A stretch of DNA of 64,000 nt, taken from positions 2,790,001 to 2,854,000 of the forward strand of contig OX337230.1 of NCBI GenBank assembly GCA_946965045.2, in the 5' to 3' direction. Below the pieces are notes generated by a model. That model saw only the letters and a program-made list of their open reading frames with translations, was not told where the DNA came from and did no database searches. The position numbers were made by a program, and so were the translations under genes. Positions within the stretch are counted from its first letter, which is position 1. Every line of letters begins with the position of its first letter. Source of the stretch: Epithemia pelagica. Taxonomy: Eukaryota > Bacillariophyta > Bacillariophyceae > Surirellales > Surirellaceae. Of this stretch, positions 49,815-59,241 are shown piece by piece.

Positions 49815-50063
49815 GCTCCTACTAGGACTACTCCTCTAGGAGTAGCTACGAGAGGTTTTGGAAAGCAGAAACTACCCATGCTATCAGAAATCCGAACACA
49901 TGAGTTCGCAGGCTACGTCACCATCCTGCAGCGACTACATTGAGTTGAATTTCCAACCGGTCGCATTATCCAGTGAGTGAGTCACTCATCACAACGATCA
50001 CTTTTTATTTCTCGTCAATGAAGCGAGCTTCAAGGGAGAGGAGCGCATCAATTCAATAAAAAG
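49815..50063. other. Right flank of the MITE and promoter of the DUF1995 gene
   Basis: Starts with the right copy of the TSD (GCTCCTAC), then CCTCTAGGAGTAGCTAC. Non-coding up to the ATG at 50064. Confidence 0.5.
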
Positions 50064-51275
50064 ATGATGTTTGCTTTGGTTATTCTCAGTTTCAACTTAC
50101 TCCTAACTTCTGTTGGAGCTTGGTCTGGCAGCTTGGTTGCCCCTCGTTTTCGTCTCGGTACGAACAGGGCACTCACGCGCCGCTTCAATATACCTCCTCC
50201 TTCGGAAGCCAATGTTGCTGAATTCAAGGAGTTTGCGTCAAAGCAACCTCCACCGGCATCCTTTTTCGAGCTTCAGCAGGATTGTGTCCGATCGGCGCGA
50301 TTGGCAAGGAAGGATGGGCACAAACTGTTGGAGGTTGAATTTCCCCCGCTTCCAGCTGCTGTTCTGGAAATGGATGATGTGTCTACATACGAAGTTGCAG
50401 CTGCAAATTTGAACTTGGCAATTGATTTTTGCAAAGGGATGCTGGCGGCTGACCAAGACGATAACGCACCAAAGAAGATCGCGATTCTTTTCCCGGATGA
50501 GCCGGAGCTCCAGTTTGCCATTGAAAAGGTTGGGTCTGAAAATCCCTTTCCGAACATTGCGCTCGGTTCGATTCGGACAGTAGACCCCAACGATGATCGC
50601 ATCGTCAAACCGGAAAATTTTTTGCTGAATCTGTTTGGAAAAGGAAGTGGTGGCATTATTAAAGCCTTACCGGATGTTGACATGTACGTGTGCTTGACTG
50701 CATCGGCACAGGAATTACCGGATATCGAGGAGCTACATGAACTTGATCCGGATAAAACCATCGTAATGTACAACTTGAAGTTGGACGTTCTGAGAGGAGG
50801 TACGTCGATGACAAGAGATTGCTCATAAGAACATTGAATGCACCTTGAATTCGTATTTTACATTGCTCTTGGCATTGTTTCTACAGACCTGGGTGCACCC
50901 GCGTTTCCAAGCAAGGACTTTCAAGATCGGTTTTTGAGTAAAGTGAAACCAATCTACTATTTGCGCACACGACAATACAGTCGGTCAACTCCTCAACCAC
51001 CTTTCATTGTCAACTACCAAGGGTGCTTGTTCCGCGCCTATCCAGGACAATTTCAAACGCTTTTGGACACTGGGAATGGCAAGTACCGTCGTCTGTTAGG
51101 AAGTGACTTTCGACCAGCTTTGGGCCTTTTCAAAGAACAGCTCACAGATTCGTTGAAAGAGCAAGGTATTATTGAAGACGAAGGTTCGGCTCTCAATTTT
51201 CTGCGAACAGGGTACAAGACTACGACCTGGTGGGAGGAAGAACGAGAGAATGCATCGGATGCGTGGAGAACGTAG
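50064..51275 (+). CDS. DUF1995 protein, predicted plastid, one intron
   Basis: Exons are 50064-50799 and 50887-51275 (374 residues); the 87-nt intron is GTACGT...TCTACAG. The DUF1995 fold is recognised from IAILFPDEPELQFAIEK, LDPDKTIVMYNLKLDVLRGDLGAPAFPSKDF and a C-terminal IYYLRTRQYSRSTPQPPFIVNYQGCLFRAYPG. Members of this family in plants (LPA3-type) assist photosystem II assembly in the plastid stroma; the role here is by homology. The N-terminus MMFALVILSFNLLLTSVGAWSGS is a signal peptide with Trp after the cleavage site (VGA/W), an ASAFAP-type plastid import signal. A second ATG follows directly at 50067. Confidence 0.85.
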
Positions 51276-51400
51276 GCTTGTATTGTAGTCACTGTCATCT
51301 ACCATTTCTGTTCTTGTACGCAAAATCAGCCGTGTCTTTTCCAATACCACTACCAACAAACGTCCCCACCTGTTACAGAATCGGACAAAATATGGATGAT

Positions 51401-52066
51401 TTAGATGGACGACAAAACGTGGAACGAAAAGCGCAGTTGACTTACGATTGGTCGGAACCAGTTTCTAGACTGTTGAGAGTAGTCCAGAATCACTCCTCGA
51501 ATAAGTTTTGGTTGTTTGCCAAAGGGATTCAAAAGTAACTGTCCATGAAACAAGAGTTCCGAGCCATTCTGATCGGGTGTGGTCAGCGACCACGCAACAC
51601 CTCGAGTCGAACAGGCCCATTTTCCAATGGAACCAGATTGTCTTGTTACGGTTCTCCCTCTCCAATTTTTCTCCTGAGAAATGGGAATTTGACGAACATA
51701 GCCATTGTCGGCAAACTCTAGTTGCATGCATGTCGTACTGTTTTGGGTGAGAGTGTCCTTGTTGTACAACACGGTTCGAAATGATCGGTTCGTCCATTTC
51801 AACTTGAGTTCCCATTGGTCAGTTCGGAGTACATGAGGTTCGACATGTTTTGTCTGCTGTCTCCGGACCTGGTGATTCCCAATTTCAAGAAACTTCCGTC
51901 GTCGTTTCACGTTTCTTCCAGATTTGGTTGTTTTGGACGAGCGTGGCTTGGTCGGCACTTTGGGAATTTCCTCCGACCAAACCACAATCACTTTCTTCTC
52001 TTTGGCTGCCTTTACACTCAGAACCATGCACCATGACACGACAAGAAGTAAAACGGTGGCCCTCAT
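51401..52066 (-). CDS. Hypothetical secreted protein, 221 residues
   Basis: Starts at ATG 52066 with a signal peptide MRATVLLLVVSWCMVLSVKAAK. A basic stretch (KSGRNVKRRRKFLEIGNHQVRRQ) follows. The remaining 140 residues alternate short strands, for example QWELKLKWTNRSFRTVLYNKDTL, GKWACSTRGVAWSLT and NGSELLFHGQLLLNPFGKQPKLIRGVIL, suggesting a beta-rich, lipocalin-like or other fold. One N-x-S/T site (NGSE) lies in the mature part. No family is recognised. Confidence 0.55.
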   Translation of the reverse strand: MRATVLLLVVSWCMVLSVKAAKEKKVIVVWSEEIPKVPTKPRSSKTTKSGRNVKRRRKFLEIGNHQVRRQQTKHVEPHVLRTDQWELKLKWTNRSFRTVLYNKDTLTQNSTTCMQLEFADNGYVRQIPISQEKNWRGRTVTRQSGSIGKWACSTRGVAWSLTTPDQNGSELLFHGQLLLNPFGKQPKLIRGVILDYSQQSRNWFRPIVSQLRFSFHVLSSI

Positions 52067-52347
52067 GGTGCCTCAAGTCTTCCGACTTCCGAGGCCACAC
52101 AAAAGATACCGACACGAGAAAGGAGCGAAAGGATACCCTTCTCTACTACATTAGAGATAAGGATTATTATCTTTGCTACTCTACCTACCTGGTCCTTGAT
52201 GAAAGAAAGGTCCCCCGGTAGTGATGGAAAGACTTTGATACTTGTTGAAACAAAAACAGATTACCGGTCTTACTTCTATAATTCAACCCACCTATGTAGT
52301 TTCTAGAAGGAGTTTCTAGTCATCACGTTCCAGGCTCTCCTCTCTCC

Positions 52348-53334
52348 TTAGAGCATTCGATTGACATTGGCCCAAGGATCGTACGAGTCATCCTCGCCGT
52401 TCTTGTCGGTATCATCATTGTCATTGGATGACAAGGATTGTGCTGCTTCCAGGTCGGCCGTTCGATCCAGCCGACTGAGAGAGGACACAATGGACAGGGT
52501 CCGACGTCGCGCTTCTCCCTGCATGGTGAGTACTCGTTGGGCATAGGCTTGTAAACAATCATCGTACGATGAGACGTGAGTGGCCATGTCCCGTGAGAGG
52601 GATTGGACCGGAACAAAGCCCCTGGCTTCCAACAAGATACCCGAAACGAGGGTTCCCTTGGTCCGAATGGCCCCGTGAAACCGAGGAGGAGGAGGCGTGG
52701 GTGATGATGATGATGATGATGATTCGCCCGTTTCACCAGTGTCATGTTCCAAGTAATGCGCCAATAAGGAATCCATGGCGGCGGACAATGCTTCCGTATG
52801 CTCACTGCCTCCATCACATTGATCATTGGTTTCTTCCTTTTTGAGGACACACTGGAGATGATCCAACACCAGACACCCCGGAAAATCAAGAGACGGTCGT
52901 AAACAGGCAATGGCCACCGGTTTTTGTTGCGCCAAACTCAAGGGTGTTTCAATCAAATTGGTACTCTCATTGTCATTATTGCTGCTCGTCGCCAGGGTGT
53001 TGTCATCGGGGGTCTGGGCCAGATCAATGGCCAATTGCATGGATTGCAGCAAGTCATCGCGCAACAAGACCGAAGGCTGATTGTTGTTGGAGCGATAGAC
53101 GGCAGCCCAAATCCAATCGTCGTCGTCCTTGGATTCTGCTCGAATGTTTCGGGTGGGATTATAGTTTTGGGCACACGAGGCATCGGCGGGACAAACGACG
53201 CGAAATCGTTCAAACAGTACGGGCGACGGGGACGACAGGCCTTGAATGCCCCTCCATCGGGGAAGGACTCCCACCACCAAGCAGATCCATCGGAACAACC
53301 AGGACTTGTGCACACTTCGGCTCCTCCTTTCCAT
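52348..53334 (-). CDS. Hypothetical signal-peptide protein, 328 residues
   Basis: Starts at ATG 53334: MERRSRSVHKSWLFRWICLVVGVLPRWRGIQGLSSPSP, a basic head, a hydrophobic segment and a possible G/L cleavage, compatible with secretion or plastid import. The body has no recognised domain: an Asp/Asn-rich stretch (DDNTLATSSNNDNEST), a Ser/Pro run (SSSSSSSPTPPPPR), then a helical region with two acidic clusters (NDNDDTDKNGEDD). It is convergent to the small secreted protein gene. Confidence 0.55.
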   Translation of the reverse strand: MERRSRSVHKSWLFRWICLVVGVLPRWRGIQGLSSPSPVLFERFRVVCPADASCAQNYNPTRNIRAESKDDDDWIWAAVYRSNNNQPSVLLRDDLLQSMQLAIDLAQTPDDNTLATSSNNDNESTNLIETPLSLAQQKPVAIACLRPSLDFPGCLVLDHLQCVLKKEETNDQCDGGSEHTEALSAAMDSLLAHYLEHDTGETGESSSSSSSPTPPPPRFHGAIRTKGTLVSGILLEARGFVPVQSLSRDMATHVSSYDDCLQAYAQRVLTMQGEARRRTLSIVSSLSRLDRTADLEAAQSLSSNDNDDTDKNGEDDSYDPWANVNRML

Positions 53335-53692
53335 GTTTTAGTAGCTACCTAGGTGGCTGTGTTGGAAAGAGAATATACACTGGATGGGAGGCAGAGCGCT
53401 GCTCAAGACGTTGATTCTCGTTTTGTTGTGTTAATTGGAATGTCGCACGTATCGGCATCATTCTTGACACGCAATGAGTGGTGTCTGTCCTCCGCTTCGA
53501 AATTTTGATGTGTACGCTGAGGATTGATGACTGAAGATAGTCTCTATCTGTCACCTAAAATCTAATAGTTATATAACATTATCTGTTAATCCTCGCTAAT
53601 CGCCACAGAAACTCTGGGGTGGTAGACCACAGCAATCCCCCGTAACCTCTCAAAGATCCGACCACACAAAATCTTTTTTTGGCATCTCGACC
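53335..53692. promoter_or_regulatory. Divergent region between the unknown gene and GyrA
   Basis: No ORF of note. It holds the promoter of gyrA (start 53693) and the 5' side of the minus-strand gene. Confidence 0.4.
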
Positions 53693-56600
53693 ATGACGGC
53701 GACACAAAGAGTTTCGCCACAACAAGTCTCTCCTCCTGCAACCAGTCTTCCCGAGCATCCACAATCGTTGTTTGCTACGAGTTATGGGTCTCAACGGCGG
53801 CGAATGGGAACCAATGGCGTCATGAGGAGCAACCATCCTGAGAAAAAACCAGCCAGTCGTTGGCAGCGGTCCATCCGAGGCTTGCGGTGGATCATGATTG
53901 GGTGCTTCGTTTGGTGTAGTAGTATTTGCGGCCCCCAACTCCCTGTATCCGACGCGTTTGGGACCGGATTCCGACGATCCTTTGGCGCCCCGTGTCTACG
54001 ACAACTTTCTGGAAGAACGCCATTGGTGTTGCTGTCCTCGGTCGACGACGATCCTGAAATGATTGATGATAATGGCGACAATGACATGGTGTACGCTCCC
54101 ACATCCGAACGAGAGTCGTATATTTCCGAAGCCGAACAGGCGGTTCAGGCCAATCAATTGGCAGCGGCCCAAGCTTCGACGACCAGGACGACAAGGAGAC
54201 CGTCGGCCATTGAATTGCCGGAGGAGATTTCCAATTCCTTTTTGCAATATGCCTTATCGATTATCATGGGCCGCGCGATTCCCGATGCCCGCGATGGCTT
54301 AAAGCCGGTCCATCGTCGGATCTTGTATGCCATGGATCGCTTGTCCTTGTATCCCACGACCAGTCATCGCAAGTGTGCCCGTGTCGTGGGAGAAGTCTTG
54401 GGCAAATTCCATCCACACGGGGACATGGCCGTGTACGATGCCCTGGTCCGGTTGGCCCAAGACTTTTCGACCCATTATCGATTGATTGATGGCCATGGCA
54501 ATTTTGGGAGTGTGGATGCCGATCCGGCCGCCGCCATGCGGTACACGGAATGTCGGCTCACCTCCTTATCCCATCAGGCCTTGTTGCAGGATTTGAATGA
54601 CGATACGGTCGATTACACACCCAACTTTGATGGGAGTGAACTAGAACCTTCCGTGTTACCGGCTCGGTTGCCGATTCTCTTGTTGAATGGGGCCAGTGGC
54701 ATTGCCGTAGGCATGGCGACCAATGTTCCTCCCCACAATTTGCAAGAAATCATGAGGGCGTGTACGGCCTTTGTCAAAGCCCGAAAGTTGCCACCAACCA
54801 CAAACACGGAAAACGCGCCACTCGTGTCGGATGAACAGCTCTTTTCCATGGTCCCGGCACCAGACTTTCCGACGGGTGCAACCATTTTGGGAACCGAGGG
54901 AGCCCACAAACTGTATCGCACCAGCAATGGAGGGGTCATTCTGCGAGCCACGACACGAGTGGAAAAGGTGGTGGCATCGTCCTCGTATTCTTCGGCGTCC
55001 GCATCGTCGGCCAAGAGCAAAACCAACAACAAAAAGTCGGGTTCCAAGTCGAATGGAATGATGATGCGCAATGCCATTATTGTCACAGAGCTACCCTATC
55101 AAGTCAACAAGGCGGCATTGTTGGAAAAAATTGCGCAATTGGTCAATGAAAAGAAATTGGAGGGCATATCTGATTTGCGCGATGAGTCGGACCGGGAAGG
55201 TATTCGTGTCGTGATTGAATTGAAACGTGATGCGGAAGCTTCGGTGGTGCTGAACAATTTGTACAAGAAAACACCATTGCAAACCACCTTTTCGGGAAAC
55301 TTTTTGGCCCTCATGACGACATCCTCCAAAAGCAGCAACAACAACAACCACAACAAGGACCATGACGATGCGACCACGAGTAGTAACAACCGGATTGTCC
55401 CCCAACGATTTACCTTGCGGCAAGCCATTGACTGTTTTTTGGATTTCCGATTCGAGACCATGCGACGCAAGGCACGATATCAACGGACCAAAGTAGAAGC
55501 GCGACGACATGTTGTACAAGGGTTAATCATGGCCTTGACCAAAGTGGATGAAGTTATTGAAATCATTCGGTCAGCTGTGGATCCCAAGGCGGCCCGAGAA
55601 ACACTCATGGAACGTTTGGGAACATCGGTGGAACAAACCGATGCCATTATGAATTTGCAATTGGGGCAACTTTCGCGTCTCAGTCAAACCAAACTTTCCA
55701 CAGAACAGCAAGATCTAGAAGCCAAGCTTGCCCGGCTCACGACTCTTATTGAAGTTGACAATGCTGTGTACGACGAAATGATTGAAGAGTTCCAGCACAT
55801 GGTCAAAACATATGGCACTGAACGAAAGACGCAAATTTTGTCCGACCAAGATGGTGAATTGACGGAAATTAATTTGGTCAAGAATGCTCGATCAGTCATT
55901 GTCGTAACACGAGGGGGGTATATTAAACGCATGCCCGCAAAAACCTTTGAAAGTCAGGGACGGGGCACACGAGGGAAACGAGGAACAACGCCCGATGGCA
56001 AAGACAATGTGGACAACGAAATTGCGCAGTGCTTTACCTGTAACGACCATGATATGCTTTTGATGGTCACACAACGGGGCATTGCCTATGGTATTCATGC
56101 CTATCAAGTCCCAACGGGTAGTCGTACAGCTAAGGGACAACCCATTCCCTCGGTCTTGCCCATTAAGGCATCCGACACGATTACAACAGTCCTTCCGGTG
56201 TCCAATTTTGACGATGATGCCTTTATTGTGCTGGCGACAGAGCAGGGGAGGATTAAAAAGACGCCCTTGCAGGCGTTTGAAAAGCTGTCGGTCCGGGGAT
56301 TGGTCATTGCCTCCTTGGAAAACAATGATCGGTTGAATTGGTGTCTCCCGTGTCGTGACTGTGACGATATTTTGCTGGGTACGACGAAGGGAATGGCTAT
56401 TCGCTTACAGGCTGGCGACCTGACACCCACTGGGCGCAACAGTCGAGGTCTCAAGGCCATGACACTACGAGACGGCGACAGTATTGCGGACATGAATGTC
56501 TTGACAAACAGCGGTAACGATTCCAATCGCGAAGAGGAGCTTGTGCTCATGATCACGTCCAGTGGATATGGGAAGCGTGTACCGACATCGGAATTTCTAA

Positions 56601-56872
56601 CCAAACGCCGAGGCAATCTTGGCGTGGTGGCCATCAAATTTAAGAAAGGGCGTGACGATGATCGATTATGCTGTCTACGATCGGTTCGACAAGACGATGA
56701 AATCCTAGTCACAACAGAAAAAGGAATCATGGTGCGACAAAAGGTATCGGAAATAGCTTCCCAGGGTCGCACCGCCACTGGAGTTTTGATTCAGAAATTG
56801 GATGACGGCGATTGTATTTCCAGTGTGGGTGTATTGCCCGAACCCATAGAGGAAACCAGCAACGCTCGTTAA
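53693..56872 (+). CDS. GYRA: DNA gyrase subunit A, nucleus-encoded, organelle-targeted
   Basis: A single-exon gene of 1,059 residues. With GyrB it introduces negative supercoils into organellar DNA. The core matches bacterial GyrA: EISNSFLQYALSIIMGRAIPDARDGLKPVHRRILYAM, VVGEVLGKFHPHGD, and the catalytic Tyr284 in AAMRYTECRL. The C-terminal beta-pinwheel contains a GyrA-box-like QGRGTRGKRG at about residue 753, which separates GyrA from ParC. Ser/Lys/Asn-rich insertions lie at about 430-450 and 545-565. The first 120 residues are not bacterial: a basic head, the hydrophobic segment WIMIGCFVWCSSICG and then VSDAFGTGFRR, with a DAF motif resembling the plastid import site. Plastid targeting is likely; mitochondrial cannot be excluded. 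A shorter start at ATG 53822 would place the signal at the N-terminus. Confidence 0.92.
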   Translation: MTATQRVSPQQVSPPATSLPEHPQSLFATSYGSQRRRMGTNGVMRSNHPEKKPASRWQRSIRGLRWIMIGCFVWCSSICGPQLPVSDAFGTGFRRSFGAPCLRQLSGRTPLVLLSSVDDDPEMIDDNGDNDMVYAPTSERESYISEAEQAVQANQLAAAQASTTRTTRRPSAIELPEEISNSFLQYALSIIMGRAIPDARDGLKPVHRRILYAMDRLSLYPTTSHRKCARVVGEVLGKFHPHGDMAVYDALVRLAQDFSTHYRLIDGHGNFGSVDADPAAAMRYTECRLTSLSHQALLQDLNDDTVDYTPNFDGSELEPSVLPARLPILLLNGASGIAVGMATNVPPHNLQEIMRACTAFVKARKLPPTTNTENAPLVSDEQLFSMVPAPDFPTGATILGTEGAHKLYRTSNGGVILRATTRVEKVVASSSYSSASASSAKSKTNNKKSGSKSNGMMMRNAIIVTELPYQVNKAALLEKIAQLVNEKKLEGISDLRDESDREGIRVVIELKRDAEASVVLNNLYKKTPLQTTFSGNFLALMTTSSKSSNNNNHNKDHDDATTSSNNRIVPQRFTLRQAIDCFLDFRFETMRRKARYQRTKVEARRHVVQGLIMALTKVDEVIEIIRSAVDPKAARETLMERLGTSVEQTDAIMNLQLGQLSRLSQTKLSTEQQDLEAKLARLTTLIEVDNAVYDEMIEEFQHMVKTYGTERKTQILSDQDGELTEINLVKNARSVIVVTRGGYIKRMPAKTFESQGRGTRGKRGTTPDGKDNVDNEIAQCFTCNDHDMLLMVTQRGIAYGIHAYQVPTGSRTAKGQPIPSVLPIKASDTITTVLPVSNFDDDAFIVLATEQGRIKKTPLQAFEKLSVRGLVIASLENNDRLNWCLPCRDCDDILLGTTKGMAIRLQAGDLTPTGRNSRGLKAMTLRDGDSIADMNVLTNSGNDSNREEELVLMITSSGYGKRVPTSEFLTKRRGNLGVVAIKFKKGRDDDRLCCLRSVRQDDEILVTTEKGIMVRQKVSEIASQGRTATGVLIQKLDDGDCISSVGVLPEPIEETSNAR

Positions 56873-57106
56873 CTCTCTGTCTGTGGGCTCTTGTTTTGTT
56901 GTTACAGCTTCATTCCGTGACGTGACGACCAATTCGAGACTCACGAAGGAACCAGGACCTAAACCGAACCCTGTTCTGTTAACGCACCTTGGAAATATAA
57001 CCCAATCAAAAGAACGAGAATGGGCTCCCTGTCCATTGTCCATGTCAACAGTGAACCGTAAAATAAAAGTAGACACAGAAACCACAAAAAATAGAGGGAA
57101 GTACTA

Positions 57107-58588
57107 ATGAAGAACAGAAAACATGGTCTTGCTGAAAGACATCCCGGAACTACAACGCTTTTTCTATACTTAGACTCCGAAAAAGATGAGGACAAGGAGG
57201 AGGAAAAGCTTCATAACTATCACGAGCAACATCGGTACGGATGCCACCCCGATTCTTGCCAAAGCTCTCGGCGCACTTACCGATACCATGGCCACAACCA
57301 GTGCGTCAGAATGGTTTCGCTTGTAGTTTGGTTGGCGGTGGCTAGTGCTATTGTGTCTGTCTATACAAGGCACCAATGGCTTATTCAGGAGGTGGTGATA
57401 CTCAATCATGGGAATCACGAAGCCTGTTCGCTCCCCCAGCTGCAGCGCTCCTTCCCTCGTCAAGTCGACCAGACTATCCACGACAACAAAGACAGGATTC
57501 TAAAGGATGTTTGTTCGCCCGCTGCAGCACAAGACAAACTACTTCACCTTCCGGTACATGCCATTGTAAATCGGAATCATATGCCGCTCCTCGGCGCTGG
57601 CTACAAGGGAAATGTCCACAAAGCGTTGGTGAAACTGCGCAACGGGGGCGACAAACAAACTAAGGTTTCCTATTGCTGGGTTGCAGTCAAGACAGATCAC
57701 TGTCATGCACTTTTATGGGGAAATATAAATCTGTTCTTCGATCGGACACGGCAGAGTTGCCTCCAAGACTATGCCTTTTTGTGGAACGATGCAAGTTACC
57801 TCGCGGGTGAATACACTGGTGCCATGCTTTCCGTAGCAGCGGAATTGGAAACCGCATCGTCATTGGGTTCACAAGGCAGAACTACGACAGGCCATGATTC
57901 ATCGTCCTTGAGCTCTGGTTTGTTTCCCACATGGGGTATGGTCGTTCTTGATAAGAGCAAGGACCAACCCTTGTGGAGTCGCGTGGCGCGAAGATACTTG
58001 CAGGGAACGCCCCTTCCTGACCCCTACATGGTCGGTGCAATCATGCCTTACCAACCTTCTTTTGTTAGCCTCAAGGAGTATGGGAAGCGCTTAGAACCCC
58101 AGCACTTTGTGTCTTCCGCCAAAGCACTATTGTTTGTTTCTCGCATGGGCCTGGCCTTTCAAGATATTCTCAAAACTAACATTGGTGTTGGTGGTCATGT
58201 TCAACAACCCGTCGATATGGGAGATCAGGACAATAGCACCAGAAGCACACTCCATTCTTCTGGTAGCGACGGTACATTCACCTTTTTGTACGACAACACA
58301 TACCTGTCGGTACAACCCAACACTCCTTGTAGGGCCAGTCAAGCCGCCTGTACGACATTTTTCTGTCATCCCCATGATCCGGCCGTGGTGGTCGGGCACA
58401 CTTATCGGGACCATCAGCGTCCCAACAAGACGGCCATAGAAAGTGACTTTTGGGCTTATCGTGACATTCTAGCCACCTATTTTGCGGGGCGAAGACCGAT
58501 CACCAACGGTTTGACCGGAAGACGCATTCGATCGTGTACCAACGTGGAACAGCTCATTCAATTGTTGGAAGAATCTTCGTCCGCATGA
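57107..58588 (+). CDS. Type II membrane protein with degenerate kinase-like domain
   Basis: 493 residues from ATG 57107. A cytosolic head (about 65 residues, His/Arg/acidic-rich) precedes one TM helix (VRMVSLVVWLAVASAIVSVY). The luminal part looks like a protein-kinase fold: glycine-loop LGAGYKGNVHKALVKL at about 162, and VAVKTDHC with the beta-3 Lys at about 195. An incomplete catalytic loop FQDILKTNIGV at about 351 keeps a D and N in position, then FLYDNTYL stands where DFG is expected. Four cysteines near the end of the chain (CRASQAACTTFFC, then RSCTN) could form disulphides in the lumen. The arrangement recalls secretory-pathway kinase-like proteins such as FAM69/DIPK; assignment is by eye. 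An ATG at 57311 just before the TM is an alternative start. Confidence 0.65.
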   Translation: MKNRKHGLAERHPGTTTLFLYLDSEKDEDKEEEKLHNYHEQHRYGCHPDSCQSSRRTYRYHGHNQCVRMVSLVVWLAVASAIVSVYTRHQWLIQEVVILNHGNHEACSLPQLQRSFPRQVDQTIHDNKDRILKDVCSPAAAQDKLLHLPVHAIVNRNHMPLLGAGYKGNVHKALVKLRNGGDKQTKVSYCWVAVKTDHCHALLWGNINLFFDRTRQSCLQDYAFLWNDASYLAGEYTGAMLSVAAELETASSLGSQGRTTTGHDSSSLSSGLFPTWGMVVLDKSKDQPLWSRVARRYLQGTPLPDPYMVGAIMPYQPSFVSLKEYGKRLEPQHFVSSAKALLFVSRMGLAFQDILKTNIGVGGHVQQPVDMGDQDNSTRSTLHSSGSDGTFTFLYDNTYLSVQPNTPCRASQAACTTFFCHPHDPAVVVGHTYRDHQRPNKTAIESDFWAYRDILATYFAGRRPITNGLTGRRIRSCTNVEQLIQLLEESSSA

Positions 58589-59241
58589 AAGATGAAAAAT
58601 GGGAGTCTTTTGGTGTCTTCTGTTCTTGACTGGTGGCTAAGTGACAACGTCTCGGCTGGGACAGTAACGGAACAACGACGGGGTTCATTCTCTGGAAAAC
58701 CCCTGCTTGTCTTTGAACTATTCCTTCCTGACCCAGAATCATTGATCTAACGGCTAATCGATAGGACGACCTTCCATTACAGTACATGGTTTGGATACTA
58801 TTCATCAGCCAAACTCGTCGGCGTTAATCGGCATGTTGACACACATAGAGTATTCGCAGAGAGGAAAAAAGGGTAACCTTCGTGTTTGCGTCCTTGCCTA
58901 CATCGGAGATGGTTGATCGCTCCAAAGATATATTATCACGTTGATTATTCAGTCAAGTCGTGGGAAACCGGCTCGTGTTGGAAAAAGAGGTGTAACTAAA
59001 TTGTATATAACATGCAAAGTTGCTGTTAGACTGTTGCTGTTTTCTATACCAACACAGTACGGAAGTGGACTGCCGCTGGCTCAAACAAACGCAAATTTGT
59101 TTCTTTTGCAAGGTTTTAGATTAGGAGGCACTCGGTTGTGGATCGCAGCTGAGTGCCGCTGCATCTTGCTCTCCAACTCACGATCGATCGCACAACCACT
59201 CGACTTACTCTCTGTTTCCGGTTTGCAAAATTATGAGCAAA
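58589..59241. other. Intergenic region
   Basis: 3' flanks of two convergent genes. It contains only small frames without recognisable content. No repeat or RNA gene was seen. Confidence 0.4.
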
